Below, piece after piece: positions 6,723 to 15,223 of a DNA stretch of 27,323 nucleotides. Position 1 is the first letter of the stretch. Every line of letters begins with the position of its first letter. The translations under genes were made by a program, and so were the position numbers. Under the pieces are notes generated by a model, which worked only from the letters and a program-made list of their open reading frames with translations, ran no database searches and was not told the DNA's origin. Origin of the DNA: Azoarcus sp. Lineage in GTDB: Bacteria > Pseudomonadota > Gammaproteobacteria > Burkholderiales > Rhodocyclaceae. The stretch covers positions 1-27,323 of the forward strand of contig JALNWS010000033.1 of the NCBI GenBank assembly GCA_023230755.1, written 5' to 3'.

Positions 6723-7627
6723 CCCACATGGCCCCGGTCTATGTCGGGCGCTTCGCGCCCTCGCCCAGCGGTCCGCTTCACTTCGGCTCGCTGGTTGCCG
6801 CCCTCGGTAGCTGTCTTGATGCGCGCCACCATGGCGGCAAGTGGCTGCTGCGCATCGAGGACGTCGACACCCCGCGCACCGTCCCCGGTGCGGCAGAGGC
6901 CATTGTCGGCACGCTGGAGCGATTCGGCTTCGAGTGGGATGGTGAGGTGGTCTGGCAAAGCCAGCGCACAGCGGCTTATCAAGCTGCGCTCGAACAGCTC
7001 AAACGCAGCGGCGCAGTCTTTCCCTGTGCGTGCACGCGTCGCGAAATGGCCGACTCCGCGCTCGCCCGCGACGGCTCCCGGCGCTATCCCGGCACCTGCC
7101 GCAACGGACTTCCGCCGGGACGCAGCGCCCGCGCCTGGCGTGTGCGCGCCGAGGGCGTGATCCGCTTCGAGGATGCGGTGCAAGGACCGCAGGAAGAGGA
7201 CCTCGCACGCGACGTTGGCGACTTTGTCGTGCTGCGCGCGGATGGCCTGTTTGCCTACCAGCTTGCCGTCGTCGTCGATGATGCAGCCGCTGGCATCACC
7301 CATGTCGTGCGCGGCGCCGATCTGCTCGACTCCAGCGCACGCCAGATTCACCTGCAGCGCCTGCTCGGCGTACCGCAACCCGTTTACGCCCACCTGCCCG
7401 TCGCCACCAACGAGGCCGCAGAGAAACTGTCGAAGCAGACGCTCGCCCGCGCCATCGAAGACCATCCTCCGGCCACCGCGCTGGTCGCGGCCCTTGTTTT
7501 TCTCGGACAGCAGCCACCACCGGATCTTGGGCAGGCGTCGCTCGATGAGGTCTGGTCGTGGTCACGCGCGCACTGGCAGCTGGACAAGGTGCCACGCCTG
7601 CGACACGCCATCGCCCCATCCTTCTGA
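6719..7627 (+). CDS. gluQ: Glutamyl-Q tRNA(Asp) synthetase
   Basis: The 302-residue protein is a truncated glutamyl-tRNA synthetase paralogue that lacks the anticodon-binding domain. It attaches glutamate to the queuosine base of tRNA(Asp). The class I signature appears as PSPSGPLHFGSL (residues 14-25), with HFGS replacing HIGH, and the KMSKS equivalent is KLSKQ (236-240). The zinc-binding set Cys103-x-Cys105, Tyr123 and Cys127 matches the E. coli YadB arrangement. The length is usual for the family. The start ATG overlaps the transporter stop by four bases, so the two are probably cotranscribed. A second ATG three codons in is possible. The CoA-binding protein follows after 13 bases. Confidence 0.95.
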   Translation: MTHMAPVYVGRFAPSPSGPLHFGSLVAALGSCLDARHHGGKWLLRIEDVDTPRTVPGAAEAIVGTLERFGFEWDGEVVWQSQRTAAYQAALEQLKRSGAVFPCACTRREMADSALARDGSRRYPGTCRNGLPPGRSARAWRVRAEGVIRFEDAVQGPQEEDLARDVGDFVVLRADGLFAYQLAVVVDDAAAGITHVVRGADLLDSSARQIHLQRLLGVPQPVYAHLPVATNEAAEKLSKQTLARAIEDHPPATALVAALVFLGQQPPPDLGQASLDEVWSWSRAHWQLDKVPRLRHAIAPSF

Positions 7628-7640
7628 CAAGGAACGCCCC

Positions 7641-8054
7641 ATGTTAGGCACCGACACCGAACTGAAGCAGCTTCTCGAATCGACACGGACCATCGCCGTG
7701 GTCGGCATCTCCGCGAAACCCGAGCGCGCCAGCCACGAGGTGGCCCTCTACCTCAAGAATCATGGCTACACCATCGTCCCGGTCAATCCCGCCTGCGACG
7801 AAGTACTGGGCCTGAAGTGCTACCCCAGTCTGCGCGACGTGCCGGTGAAGATCGACCTGGTCGACGTGTTCCGGCGTTCGGAGGAGGTCATGCCGGTGGT
7901 AGAGGATGCCATTGCAGTCGGTGCCCGTGCAGTGTGGCTGCAACTGGGCGTCATCGCCCCCGAAGCCATCGCACACGCCGAAGCCGCTGGCCTGAGTACG
8001 GTCATGGACCGCTGCACCAAGATCGAACACCGCCGCTTGCTGTCACGCGGGTAG
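7641..8054 (+). CDS. CoA-binding domain protein (YccU-like)
   Basis: The 137-residue protein is a single CoA_binding_2 Rossmann domain. A glycine-containing loop, TIAVVGISAKPERASHEVA (about residues 17-35), is followed by the strand YTIVPVNPACDEVLG, and by the central DLVDVFRRSEE and VWLQLGV segments, all typical of the YccU family. That family binds CoA or another nucleotide cofactor, but its cell role is unknown. AAGGAA precedes the ATG at a good distance. It is the last gene of the rightward run and ends 91 bases from the convergent cardiolipin synthase gene. That gap holds only a weak long-loop inverted repeat (CTGACGC/GCGTCAG). Confidence 0.9.
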   Translation: MLGTDTELKQLLESTRTIAVVGISAKPERASHEVALYLKNHGYTIVPVNPACDEVLGLKCYPSLRDVPVKIDLVDVFRRSEEVMPVVEDAIAVGARAVWLQLGVIAPEAIAHAEAAGLSTVMDRCTKIEHRRLLSRG

Positions 8055-8145
8055 GGCAAAATCCGCCGCCCCGGCGCGCGCGCACCATACGGGCGCTACG
8101 CTGACGCAGGCACATCCATCCCGGACTTCAGCCCCACGCACAGCG

Positions 8146-9303
8146 TCAGTGCTTGCCCCCATATCCCGCGATACCGATTGCCAGCCGCACTCCCTGATAC
8201 GCCAGCCAGGTGAGCAAGCGCCGCAACGAGGGCAGCCGTTTCCAGTCAGCACGGCGCAACTCCCGCGCACCGTCACGCATCGCCGCATTCAGGCTGGCAC
8301 GCAAGGTCGCAGCAAAGCCGGCATCCTCCACCACGACGTTCGCCTCACGCGCCATCATCAGACTGAAAACATCAATGTTGCTCGACCCCACCGTCACCCA
8401 GCAACCGTCCACCACCGCCACCTTTGCATGCAGCACACTGCGGTGATATTCAAACAGGCGGATGCCACGCTCCAGAAAGAACGGATACAGGGCACGGGTC
8501 GCATACTGTTGCACGGGATGATCGGCCATGCCCTGCAACAGCAGGATGACTTTCACGCCACGCGCCGCCGCCTCAACCAGCGCCTGACGAAATCGGCGCC
8601 CCGGGAAGAAATAGGCGTTAGCAATCACCACCTCGTCACGCGCCCGACCGATCGCATCGAGGTAGGCATTTTCGATATCGTGACGATGGCGAAGATTGTC
8701 CCGTATTACGAATCCCGCACGGAGATCGCCCACCGGCTCCACCCGGGCCGGCGCCAGCACCGGCACACTCACCCGCCGCCGGAAGCTCGCCCACGCCAGC
8801 ATCCGCCACAGACGATGAACGGAATCGACGATCGGCCCCAGCAGCGGCCCTTCCACCCGAACAGCATAGTCGTAGCGTGGATGCTCGACGGCGGCGCCGC
8901 TGACATCGTCGACCACGTTGATTCCGCCGACGAATGCCACCCTGCCATCGACCACCACCACCTTGCGGTGCATTCGTCGCAAGCGGTGGCGACGCAGCGA
9001 GAGGGTGCTTAACTCCATCCGGTAGATGAGCACCTGCACACCGCAGGACACCAGCTCAGGCATCAACTCCCTGACGAAAGCCCGGCCACCGAATCCGTCG
9101 ACCAGCAGATGCACCGCCACCCCGCGCGCAGCCGCGCGCACCAGCGCCGCAGCAATGCGGCGCCCGGTCTTGTCCGGATCGAAGATGTAGGTCTGAAAGA
9201 AGATCTCACGTCCTGCGCCCTCGATCTCGTCTTCAAGCGCAGGAAAGTATTGCAAACCGTTTTCAAGCAGGGCAATTGCATTGCCACCCGCAAGTACGGT
9301 CAA
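8146..9303 (-). CDS. clsB: Cardiolipin synthase B-like phospholipase D family protein
   Basis: The protein has two PLD (HKD) motifs, MHRKVVVVDG and LHAKVAVVDG. With the start chosen here these give H112/K114/D119 and H292/K294/D299, each followed by the G-G/S-x-N element (FVGGIN, VGSSNID). Enzymes of this class exchange phosphatidyl groups to make cardiolipin at the inner membrane. I chose TTG at 9303 because GGAG lies eight bases upstream, TTGA overlaps the preceding stop, and the N-terminus then begins just before GGNAIALLENG as in ClsB. An ATG at 9357 would overlap the neighbour by 58 bases. The pairing with a YbhP-like gene mirrors the E. coli ybhP-clsB order. Confidence 0.9.
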   Translation of the reverse strand: MTVLAGGNAIALLENGLQYFPALEDEIEGAGREIFFQTYIFDPDKTGRRIAAALVRAAARGVAVHLLVDGFGGRAFVRELMPELVSCGVQVLIYRMELSTLSLRRHRLRRMHRKVVVVDGRVAFVGGINVVDDVSGAAVEHPRYDYAVRVEGPLLGPIVDSVHRLWRMLAWASFRRRVSVPVLAPARVEPVGDLRAGFVIRDNLRHRHDIENAYLDAIGRARDEVVIANAYFFPGRRFRQALVEAAARGVKVILLLQGMADHPVQQYATRALYPFFLERGIRLFEYHRSVLHAKVAVVDGCWVTVGSSNIDVFSLMMAREANVVVEDAGFAATLRASLNAAMRDGARELRRADWKRLPSLRRLLTWLAYQGVRLAIGIAGYGGKH

Positions 9304-10049
9304 CGCGCGAACTCCAGATCCGCTGTCAGCACCGCATGGTCGGAAATTTTCGACCACGGCTCGCCGAAATGAACCTGCGCCCGAGTCACGCTGAAGCCTC
9401 GAACGTAGATGCGATCGAGACGAAAAAAGGGCAGCGCACTCGGAAAACTGCGCGGCGGCCGTCCGTCCTCGCGGCCAAAAGCTTCGACCAGCCCCAGGCG
9501 GTGGCCCAGCAGGTTGTCGGCACGATTGCGCCAGTCATTGAAGTCGCCGGCGATGATCAGTGGTGCATTATCGGGGGCGAGACGCTCCATGCGTTCGGCC
9601 AGGGCCGTCATCTGCCGCCGCCGGCTTCCCGCCATCAAGCCCAGATGCACGCACACGCAGTGCACCGGCACATCGAGTCCGGGCAGGGAAACCTCGCAAT
9701 GCAGCAGCCCGCGGTGCTCAAAGCGGTGGTCGGAAATGTCCTGATTATCGGTGCTCAGGATGGCGTGACGGCTGAGGATGGCGTTGCCGTGATGTCCGTG
9801 ATCGTATATTGCGTTGCCGCCATACGCGGTCTGGCACCACACATCCTCGGCGAGAAACTCGTGCTGCGGTCGTTGCGGCCAGTCGGCGTGGCGCACCGAA
9901 TGATTGACGTGCAGCCCCTGCACCTCCTGCAGGAAGACCAGATCGACGTCGAGGCTGCGCAGGCGCTCGCGCAGTTCATGCACCACCATGCGGCGGTTGA
10001 ACTGCGAGAAGCCCTTGTGGATGTTGTAGGTGCAGATACGCAGCGTCAT
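9300..10049 (-). CDS. Endonuclease/exonuclease/phosphatase family protein (YbhP-like)
   Basis: From ATG 10049 the protein is 249 residues and begins MTLRICTYNIHKG, the first strand of the EEP fold with its metal-binding Asn. It then has LVFLQEVQG (metal Glu), HGNAILSR, VHLGLMAGSRRRQM, IIAGDFNDW (catalytic Asp and Asn) and SDHAVL (general-base His). These are all the expected DNase I/phosphatase motifs. An in-frame ATG at 10094 exists but would overlap the end of nadA; GGAG sits about ten bases before 10049. Its position directly before a ClsB-like gene suggests a phospholipid-related phosphodiesterase, as proposed for YbhP. The substrate cannot be read from the sequence. Confidence 0.88.
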   Translation of the reverse strand: MTLRICTYNIHKGFSQFNRRMVVHELRERLRSLDVDLVFLQEVQGLHVNHSVRHADWPQRPQHEFLAEDVWCQTAYGGNAIYDHGHHGNAILSRHAILSTDNQDISDHRFEHRGLLHCEVSLPGLDVPVHCVCVHLGLMAGSRRRQMTALAERMERLAPDNAPLIIAGDFNDWRNRADNLLGHRLGLVEAFGREDGRPPRSFPSALPFFRLDRIYVRGFSVTRAQVHFGEPWSKISDHAVLTADLEFAR

Positions 10050-10080
10050 GGCCGCAGCGCTCCGGCTCTGGACACCGTGT

Positions 10081-11181
10081 TCAGGACACCGCAAGCATGC
10101 GGTCGAGCGCGATTCGCGCCAGCTCGGCCTCGTGTGCGGGCACCTGAATGCGATTCACCACATTGCCGTCGGCGAGGTTCTCCAGCGTCCATGCCAGATG
10201 CTGCGGATCGATGCGCTGCATGGTCGAGCACATGCACACGGTGGGCGCCATGAACTGGACCAGCTTGCCCTCCGGCTTCATCTCCTCGGCCAGACGGTTG
10301 ACCAGATTGAGCTCGGTCCCCACCAGCCAGCGCGTGTTGGCAGGCGCCGCAGTGATGGTGTTGATGATGTACTCGGTCGACCCCACATAATCGGACTGCT
10401 GGCACACCTCAAGGCTGCTCTCCGGATGCGAGATCACCAGGCCGCCCGGATTCGCTGCAAGCCAGCGCTCGATATGGGCCGGCTGGAACATCTGGTGCAC
10501 CGAGCAATGCCCCTTCCACAGCAGGACCTTGGCCTTGCGGATCTGCTCATGCGTCAGGCCGCCGTATTCGAGATCCGGATCCCACACCACCATCTGGTCA
10601 AGCGGGATGCCTTTCTTGAATCCGGTCCAGCGTCCCAGATGCTGGTCGGGGAAGAACAGCACCTTTTCGCGACGCGAAAACGCCCAGTCGAGGATCGTCG
10701 GCGCATTGGTCGAGGTGCACACAATGCCGCCATGCTCGCCGCAGAAAGCCTTCAGGTCGGCCGCCGAGTTGATGTAGGTCACGGGCGTGATGTGTTCGTC
10801 GGGTTTGTCCAGCACCTCGGCGAGTTCACGCCAGCAGCGCTCGACCTTGGCCAGACTGGCCATGTCGGCCATCGAACAGCCGGCGGCGAGGTCGGGCAGG
10901 ATGGCCATCTGGCTGGGTTTGGAGAGGATGTCGGCGACTTCCGCCATGAAGTGCACACCACAGAACACGATGTAGTCGGCCTCGGTTTGCGAGGCAAGCC
11001 GCGCCAGCTTGAGTGAATCACCCGTCAGGTCTGCGTACTGATAAACGTCGGCGCGCTGATAGTGGTGACACAGCAACACCGCCTTGTCGCCCAGGCGGGC
11101 ACGTGCTGCACGAATACGCTCCTGCGCCTCGGCATCCGCGAGCGCGTTGAAGCGGTCAAAACTGATGGTGGCTACTTGCAT
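10081..11181 (-). CDS. nadA: Quinolinate synthase
   Basis: The 366-residue, long-type NadA condenses iminoaspartate with dihydroxyacetone phosphate to make quinolinate for NAD. It requires a [4Fe-4S] cluster held by three cysteines. The candidates are Cys155 (VCTSTNA), Cys226 (KGHCSVH) and Cys316/Cys318 (VCMCSTM). Other family landmarks are LCHHYQRADVYQYAD near residue 37, GDSLKLA, YINS, FFPDQHLG, HPES and STEYI. It is the first gene of a leftward set with YbhP-like and ClsB-like genes; the gap to the next start is 31 bases. The upstream gap (11182-11268) contains a short GC inverted repeat (CCGGC/GCCGG) that could be a weak terminator of the rhodanese gene. Confidence 0.96.
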   Translation of the reverse strand: MQVATISFDRFNALADAEAQERIRAARARLGDKAVLLCHHYQRADVYQYADLTGDSLKLARLASQTEADYIVFCGVHFMAEVADILSKPSQMAILPDLAAGCSMADMASLAKVERCWRELAEVLDKPDEHITPVTYINSAADLKAFCGEHGGIVCTSTNAPTILDWAFSRREKVLFFPDQHLGRWTGFKKGIPLDQMVVWDPDLEYGGLTHEQIRKAKVLLWKGHCSVHQMFQPAHIERWLAANPGGLVISHPESSLEVCQQSDYVGSTEYIINTITAAPANTRWLVGTELNLVNRLAEEMKPEGKLVQFMAPTVCMCSTMQRIDPQHLAWTLENLADGNVVNRIQVPAHEAELARIALDRMLAVS

Positions 11182-11268
11182 GAGACAGAACTCGCTTCAG
11201 AAATGCCGGCAAACGCCGGTCATACAAAAACGGATACCCGGCACGCTTGCGTCCCGGGGGTGGAAACG

Positions 11269-11721
11269 TCAGCCCTGCTTCCAGGGCAGACCGGCGTGGC
11301 GCCAGCCCCCGATGTGGTTACGGTGCCCGTTGGCATCCTTGTCACCCTCAAAGCCTTCGAGAACGTTATAGCAATTGCTGAAACCGGCCGAAATCGCAGC
11401 TCTCGCCGCGGCGTCCGATCTTGCGCCGGAACGGCACAGGAACAGTACCATTGCCTCGGCGTCGACCTGATGGCGCAACTGTACGAGAAAATCGGGATTG
11501 GGCTTCATCGCCGGATAGGTAAGCCATTCGATCTCAACGGCCCCTTGCACCCGGCCAACCCAGTCCCACTCGGCACGCGTGCGCACGTCGACCAGTCTTG
11601 CGCCGGGGGCCAGTTGCCAGACCTGATGTGCCTCAGTGGGCGTCAACGCCCCCTGGTAGGGCAAATTCATGTCAGCAGCCCGCTGATGAGCAAGCTCGAG
11701 CAAGGCAGAGAGGGTTCCCAT
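11269..11721 (-). CDS. Rhodanese-like sulfurtransferase domain protein
   Basis: The 150-residue single-domain protein has the rhodanese CH2A-like RLVDVRTRAEWDWVG (about residues 42-56) and an active-site loop LCRSGARS. Cys96 is the persulfide-forming residue, and the C-x4-R loop is typical of sulfurtransferases rather than phosphatases. A late segment, NVLEGFEGDKDANGHRN, matches the common proteobacterial small rhodanese with a conserved WR-x-GLPW tail. No signal peptide is seen, so it is likely cytoplasmic. It is divergent from the CDF transporter with 58 bases between starts, leaving a short shared promoter region. The family is clear; the sulfur acceptor is unknown. Confidence 0.92.
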   Translation of the reverse strand: MGTLSALLELAHQRAADMNLPYQGALTPTEAHQVWQLAPGARLVDVRTRAEWDWVGRVQGAVEIEWLTYPAMKPNPDFLVQLRHQVDAEAMVLFLCRSGARSDAAARAAISAGFSNCYNVLEGFEGDKDANGHRNHIGGWRHAGLPWKQG

Positions 11722-11779
11722 GGCAGCATCCGGCTAGAATTCGTCAGACACGCAGTATACATCCCCTCTGGCCATCCAC

Positions 11780-12967
11780 ATGCCCACCACAGAACACTCC
11801 GTCTCTCCGCCGCCGGCACCGACCGACAGCGCGTCCCTTCGCAGCCGAGGCATACAGCGCACCGCCCTGGTCGCCATCGTGACCAATGCCGTGCTCGCGG
11901 TCAGCCAGGTCATCATCGGTCTCTTCGCCAACGCCTTCAGCCTGGTCGCCGACGCCGCACACACATTTTCCGACCTCGTGACCGACTTGCTGGTTCTGGT
12001 GGCGGGCCGACACGGTGCGGACCCGGCCGATAACGATCATCCCTACGGCCACGGCCGCATCGAAACCATCACGTCGCTGCTGCTCGGCGCCGTGCTGACC
12101 GCAGTGGGCATCGGCTTTCTGCTCAGCTCAGGCATACGACTGCAGAACATGCACGACCTCCCGGCCCTGCACCCTGCCGCCCTGATCGTTGCCGTGATCA
12201 CTCTCTTTGCCAAGGAAGGCCTGTTCCGCTACACACTGGCCGCCAGCCGCCGGCTCAAGGCACCGATACTGGAGGCAAATGCGTGGCATGCACGCTCGGA
12301 CGCCGCCTCCTCCCTGGTGGTTGCGGTGGGGATCGGCGGCAGCTTGTCGGGCTACCCGTTTCTCGAACCACTGGCCGCGGCAGTCGTTGGCTTCCTGATC
12401 ATGCACATGGGCATCAAGCTGGGCTGGAAGGCGGTGCGAGAGCTGATCGACACCGGCTTGCCGGCGGAAGACGTTGCCCGGCTGCGCGAGACCATCGTGA
12501 CGACACCGGGCGTGATCGGCCTGCACGAACTGCGGACACGACGCATGGCCGACCGCGTACTGTGCGATGCTCATGTGCAAGTCGATCCTCGCATCACCGT
12601 ATCGGAAGGTCACCACATCTCGGACAACGTTTACATCGCCGTGCGCAACGCGCATCCGGAAGTGAAGGATGTCCTGGTGCACATCGACCCCGAAGACGAC
12701 GATGCGGTGCCGTCCGTGGCGCTGGGCGCCCTCCCCGAGCGCCGGACCATTGCGGCCGACCTGCAAACGCTGATCGGAACCCACGGACCGACGCCGAACC
12801 GCACCCAGGTGCACTATCTGGGACAGCGCATCGAGGTTGACGCATTTTTTACCGCCAACGATGCACCCGCCGCGCTGGACGCACTCAAACGGCGCACGGA
12901 AACCTGGATGCGCGCGCATCCACACTATCGGCGGATCTCATTCTTTGTGGAGATTGCACCACATTAA
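11780..12967 (+). CDS. Cation diffusion facilitator (CDF) metal exporter
   Basis: The 395-residue inner-membrane antiporter has six expected transmembrane helices and a long cytoplasmic tail. The transport site shows paired HxxxD motifs: His61-x3-Asp65 in TM2 (ADAAHTFSD) and His171-x3-Asp175 in TM5 (AWHARSD). That two-His, two-Asp arrangement usually goes with Zn2+, sometimes Cd2+ or Co2+. A loop HPYGHGRIET after TM2 is a family signature. The C-terminus contains the CDF dimerisation domain plus an additional segment of about 90 residues with a similar feel, making it longer than the typical 300-residue exporter. It is divergent from the rhodanese gene and upstream of glnA control DNA. No clear Shine-Dalgarno precedes the ATG. 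Confidence 0.92.
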   Translation: MPTTEHSVSPPPAPTDSASLRSRGIQRTALVAIVTNAVLAVSQVIIGLFANAFSLVADAAHTFSDLVTDLLVLVAGRHGADPADNDHPYGHGRIETITSLLLGAVLTAVGIGFLLSSGIRLQNMHDLPALHPAALIVAVITLFAKEGLFRYTLAASRRLKAPILEANAWHARSDAASSLVVAVGIGGSLSGYPFLEPLAAAVVGFLIMHMGIKLGWKAVRELIDTGLPAEDVARLRETIVTTPGVIGLHELRTRRMADRVLCDAHVQVDPRITVSEGHHISDNVYIAVRNAHPEVKDVLVHIDPEDDDAVPSVALGALPERRTIAADLQTLIGTHGPTPNRTQVHYLGQRIEVDAFFTANDAPAALDALKRRTETWMRAHPHYRRISFFVEIAPH

Positions 12968-12986
12968 GGCATGAACCACGCCTGAC

Positions 12987-13001
12987 GCACTGTTTTGGTG
13001 C
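12987..13001. promoter_or_regulatory. NtrC binding site upstream of glnA
   Basis: GCAC-N7-GTGC with an A/T-rich centre matches the NtrC enhancer consensus. It is centred about 97 bases upstream of the predicted sigma54 start. A weaker, half-degenerate copy begins at 12956 (GCAC-N7-AGGC), 31 bases away, resembling the paired enhancers of enteric glnA. Confidence 0.7.
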
Positions 13002-13064
13002 CACCAGCAGACCTGCATCAGCGACAGACCCTTGTGGCACAATGATCGAAGGACAGAATTTGGG

Positions 13065-13079
13065 TGGCACGGATACTGC
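13065..13079 (+). promoter_or_regulatory. Sigma54 (-24/-12) promoter of glnA
   Basis: TGGCACG-N4-CTGC fits the sigma54 consensus TGGCACG-N4-TTGC with one mismatch and correct GG/GC spacing. The transcription start should fall near 13090, giving a leader of about 70 bases to the glnA ATG. NtrC encoded downstream would activate it under nitrogen limitation. Confidence 0.8.
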
Positions 13080-13159
13080 TAGCATCCGCGACAACGGAAG
13101 TCTGGCCGTTATCTGACCGATCTTTTCGAATAATTTGCCTCATCTCACCAGGAGTGAAT

Positions 13160-14569
13160 ATGAACGCTCAAGACGTCATGAAAATGATTCAGGAAAATGA
13201 AGTCCGCTTCATTGACCTGCGCTTTACCGATACCCGCGGCAAGGAACAACACGTCGGCTTGCCGGTTTCGGCTTTCGAAGAAGATCACTTCGAGCATGGT
13301 CACCCGTTTGACGGCTCCTCAATCGCCGGCTGGAAGGGCATCCAGGCCTCCGACATGATCCTCATGCCGGAACCGAGTTCCGCCTACATCGACCCGTTCT
13401 TCGACGAAACCACCATTGTCCTGACCTGCGACGTCATCGAGCCGTCCGATGGCAAGGGTTACGACCGCGACCCGCGCTCGATCGCCAAGCGCGCCGAGGC
13501 CTACCTCAAGAGCACCGGCATTGGCGACACGGCCTTCTTTGGCCCTGAACCCGAGTTCTTCATCTTCGACGCAGTCGAGTGGTCGATCGACATGTCCGGC
13601 GTTTTCAGCAAGATCATCTCTGAAGAAGCTGCCTGGTCTACCGCCGAAAAGATCGAAGGCGGCAACACCGGCCACCGTCCGCGCGTCAAGGGCGGCTACT
13701 TCCCGGTTCCCCCGGTCGACAGCCTCAACGACATCCGTGCCGCAATGTGCCTGGCGCTTGAAGCCGCCGGTGTGCCGGTCGAAGTTCACCACCACGAAGT
13801 TGCCAACGCCGGCCAGTGCGAAATCGGTACCAAGTTCAGCACTCTGACCAAGCGTGCAGACTGGACCCAGGTCCTGAAGTACATCGTGCACAACGTGTCG
13901 CACCAGTACGGCAAGACGGCCACCTTCATGCCCAAGCCCATCGTCGGCGACAACGGCTCTGGCATGCACGTGCATCAGTCAATCTGGAAGGACGGTCAGA
14001 ACCTATTCGCAGGCAATGGCTACGCCGGCCTGTCGGAAACCGCGCTGTACTACATCGGCGGCATCATCAAGCACGCTCGCGCGCTGAACGCCATCACCAA
14101 CCCGGGCACCAACTCGTACAAGCGTCTGGTTCCCCATTACGAAGCGCCGACCAAGCTGGCTTACTCCGCCCGCAACCGTTCCGCCTCGATCCGTATCCCC
14201 TACGTCGCCAACCCCAAGGGTCGTCGTATCGAAGCACGCTTCCCAGATCCCCTGGCCAACCCCTACCTGTGCTTCTCCGCACTGATGATGGCAGGCCTGG
14301 ACGGCATCCAGAACAAGATCCACCCGGGCGATCCGGCTGACAAGAACCTGTACGATCTGCCGCCGGAAGAAGATGCACTGATCCCGACCGTGTGCACCAG
14401 CCTCGAACAGGCACTGGAGTACCTGGACAAGGACCGCGAGTTCCTGACCCGTGGCGGTGTGTTCTCCAACGACTTCATCGATGCCTACATCACACTGAAG
14501 ATGGAGGATGTCGATCGCATGCGCGTCACCACCCACCCGGTGGAATTCGACATGTACTACAGCCTGTAA
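13160..14569 (+). CDS. glnA: Glutamine synthetase type I
   Basis: The 469-residue protein is full length for a GS-I beta dodecamer subunit. It makes glutamine from glutamate, ammonia and ATP. Landmarks are the Asp50-like latch region HPFDGSSIAGW (residues 48-58), the metal/ATP segment GPEPEFFIFD (128-137), HHHEVANAGQCEI (210-222), the ATP motif KPIVGDNGSGMHVHQS (259-274), the glutamate-binding NPGTNSYKRLVPHYEAP (314-330), and the adenylylation site NLYDLPPEE with Tyr398. Tyr398 implies control by GlnE/GlnB. The ATG at 13160 follows AGGAG; an upstream in-frame start at 13064 lies within the promoter and is rejected. Expression is expected to be NtrC/sigma54 dependent. A strong terminator follows, separating most transcription from ntrBC. 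Confidence 0.98.
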   Translation: MNAQDVMKMIQENEVRFIDLRFTDTRGKEQHVGLPVSAFEEDHFEHGHPFDGSSIAGWKGIQASDMILMPEPSSAYIDPFFDETTIVLTCDVIEPSDGKGYDRDPRSIAKRAEAYLKSTGIGDTAFFGPEPEFFIFDAVEWSIDMSGVFSKIISEEAAWSTAEKIEGGNTGHRPRVKGGYFPVPPVDSLNDIRAAMCLALEAAGVPVEVHHHEVANAGQCEIGTKFSTLTKRADWTQVLKYIVHNVSHQYGKTATFMPKPIVGDNGSGMHVHQSIWKDGQNLFAGNGYAGLSETALYYIGGIIKHARALNAITNPGTNSYKRLVPHYEAPTKLAYSARNRSASIRIPYVANPKGRRIEARFPDPLANPYLCFSALMMAGLDGIQNKIHPGDPADKNLYDLPPEEDALIPTVCTSLEQALEYLDKDREFLTRGGVFSNDFIDAYITLKMEDVDRMRVTTHPVEFDMYYSL

Positions 14570-14593
14570 TCTTCCGATTACGACGGCATCAAC

Positions 14594-14621
14594 AGGGACG
14601 GGCATTGCCCGTCCCTTTTTT
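14594..14621 (+). terminator. Rho-independent terminator after glnA
   Basis: A perfect 9-bp stem, GGGACGGGC/GCCCGTCCC, with a 3-base loop is followed by six T residues. An additional A/T pair extends it. It lies 25 bases after the glnA stop. Confidence 0.95.
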
Positions 14622-14712
14622 ATCGGGTCTAATCCCCTCCAAGGTTGCTTTCCGACCGGTCATGCCGTGCAAAAGCCTGTACCGCCATGATCTCGACAAC
14701 TTCAAGAGACCC

Positions 14713-15171
14713 ATGCGAACACTGCCGCTGATTCTTGCTCTTTGTATCACCCCGCTGGCTCACGCCCAGGTTTACAAATGCGTTGATGCCGACGGCAGAA
14801 CCACTTACACCAACGACCGCAGCCTCGCCCGCGGATGCACTCAGCTGGACAGCGACCAGTCGGTCTCTTCCATCCCTGCGCCACGGCCAGCCACCGCCCA
14901 GCCTGCGCCATCAAGCTTCCCCAAGGTCAGCCCTGACGCCCAGCGTGAACGCGACGACGCCCGTCACAAAGTCCTCGAAACCGAGCTGGCAACCGAGGAA
15001 GCCGCCCTAGCCGATGCGCGCAAGGCACTGTCCGAGCAGGAGGCCACCCGCCTCGGTAACGAACGCAACTACCAGAAGGTGCTCGACCGGCTGCAACCGT
15101 TCAAGGACAAGGTGGAACTGCACCAGCGCAATGTAGACGCGCTGCGCCGGGAGCTCTCCGGCCTCCGCTGA
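14713..15171 (+). CDS. DUF4124 domain-containing exported protein
   Basis: The 152-residue protein has a clear signal peptide (hydrophobic LPLILALCITPLAHA, cleavage after about residue 18). A short DUF4124 motif follows at once: QVYKCVDADGRTTYTND with a later Cys (RGCTQ). The middle is proline/serine rich. The second half (about residues 75-150) is a charged, heptad-like helix, probably a coiled coil. DUF4124 proteins are periplasmic and of unknown function. The ATG follows AAGAGA, and the gene sits alone between the glnA terminator and ntrB, an arrangement I believe is common in beta-proteobacteria. No direct link to nitrogen control can be read from the sequence. Confidence 0.88.
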   Translation: MRTLPLILALCITPLAHAQVYKCVDADGRTTYTNDRSLARGCTQLDSDQSVSSIPAPRPATAQPAPSSFPKVSPDAQRERDDARHKVLETELATEEAALADARKALSEQEATRLGNERNYQKVLDRLQPFKDKVELHQRNVDALRRELSGLR

Positions 15172-15223
15172 CAATGCCTGGCGTGGTTCTTGCGTACAAA
15201 TTCGCAAACAACTGAAACCACCC

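Noticed and set aside
8055..8145. Long-loop inverted repeat (CTGACGC/GCGTCAG) between convergent genes
   Set aside because: Only seven pairs with a loop of over 30 bases and no T-tract; too weak to call a terminator.
9276..11016. Two long plus-strand frames opposite the YbhP-like gene and nadA
   Set aside because: Both are antisense to proteins with intact catalytic motifs and show no domain of their own.
13064..13159. Upstream in-frame start for glnA
   Set aside because: It would place coding sequence over the sigma54 promoter; ATG 13160 has AGGAG and gives the normal GS length.
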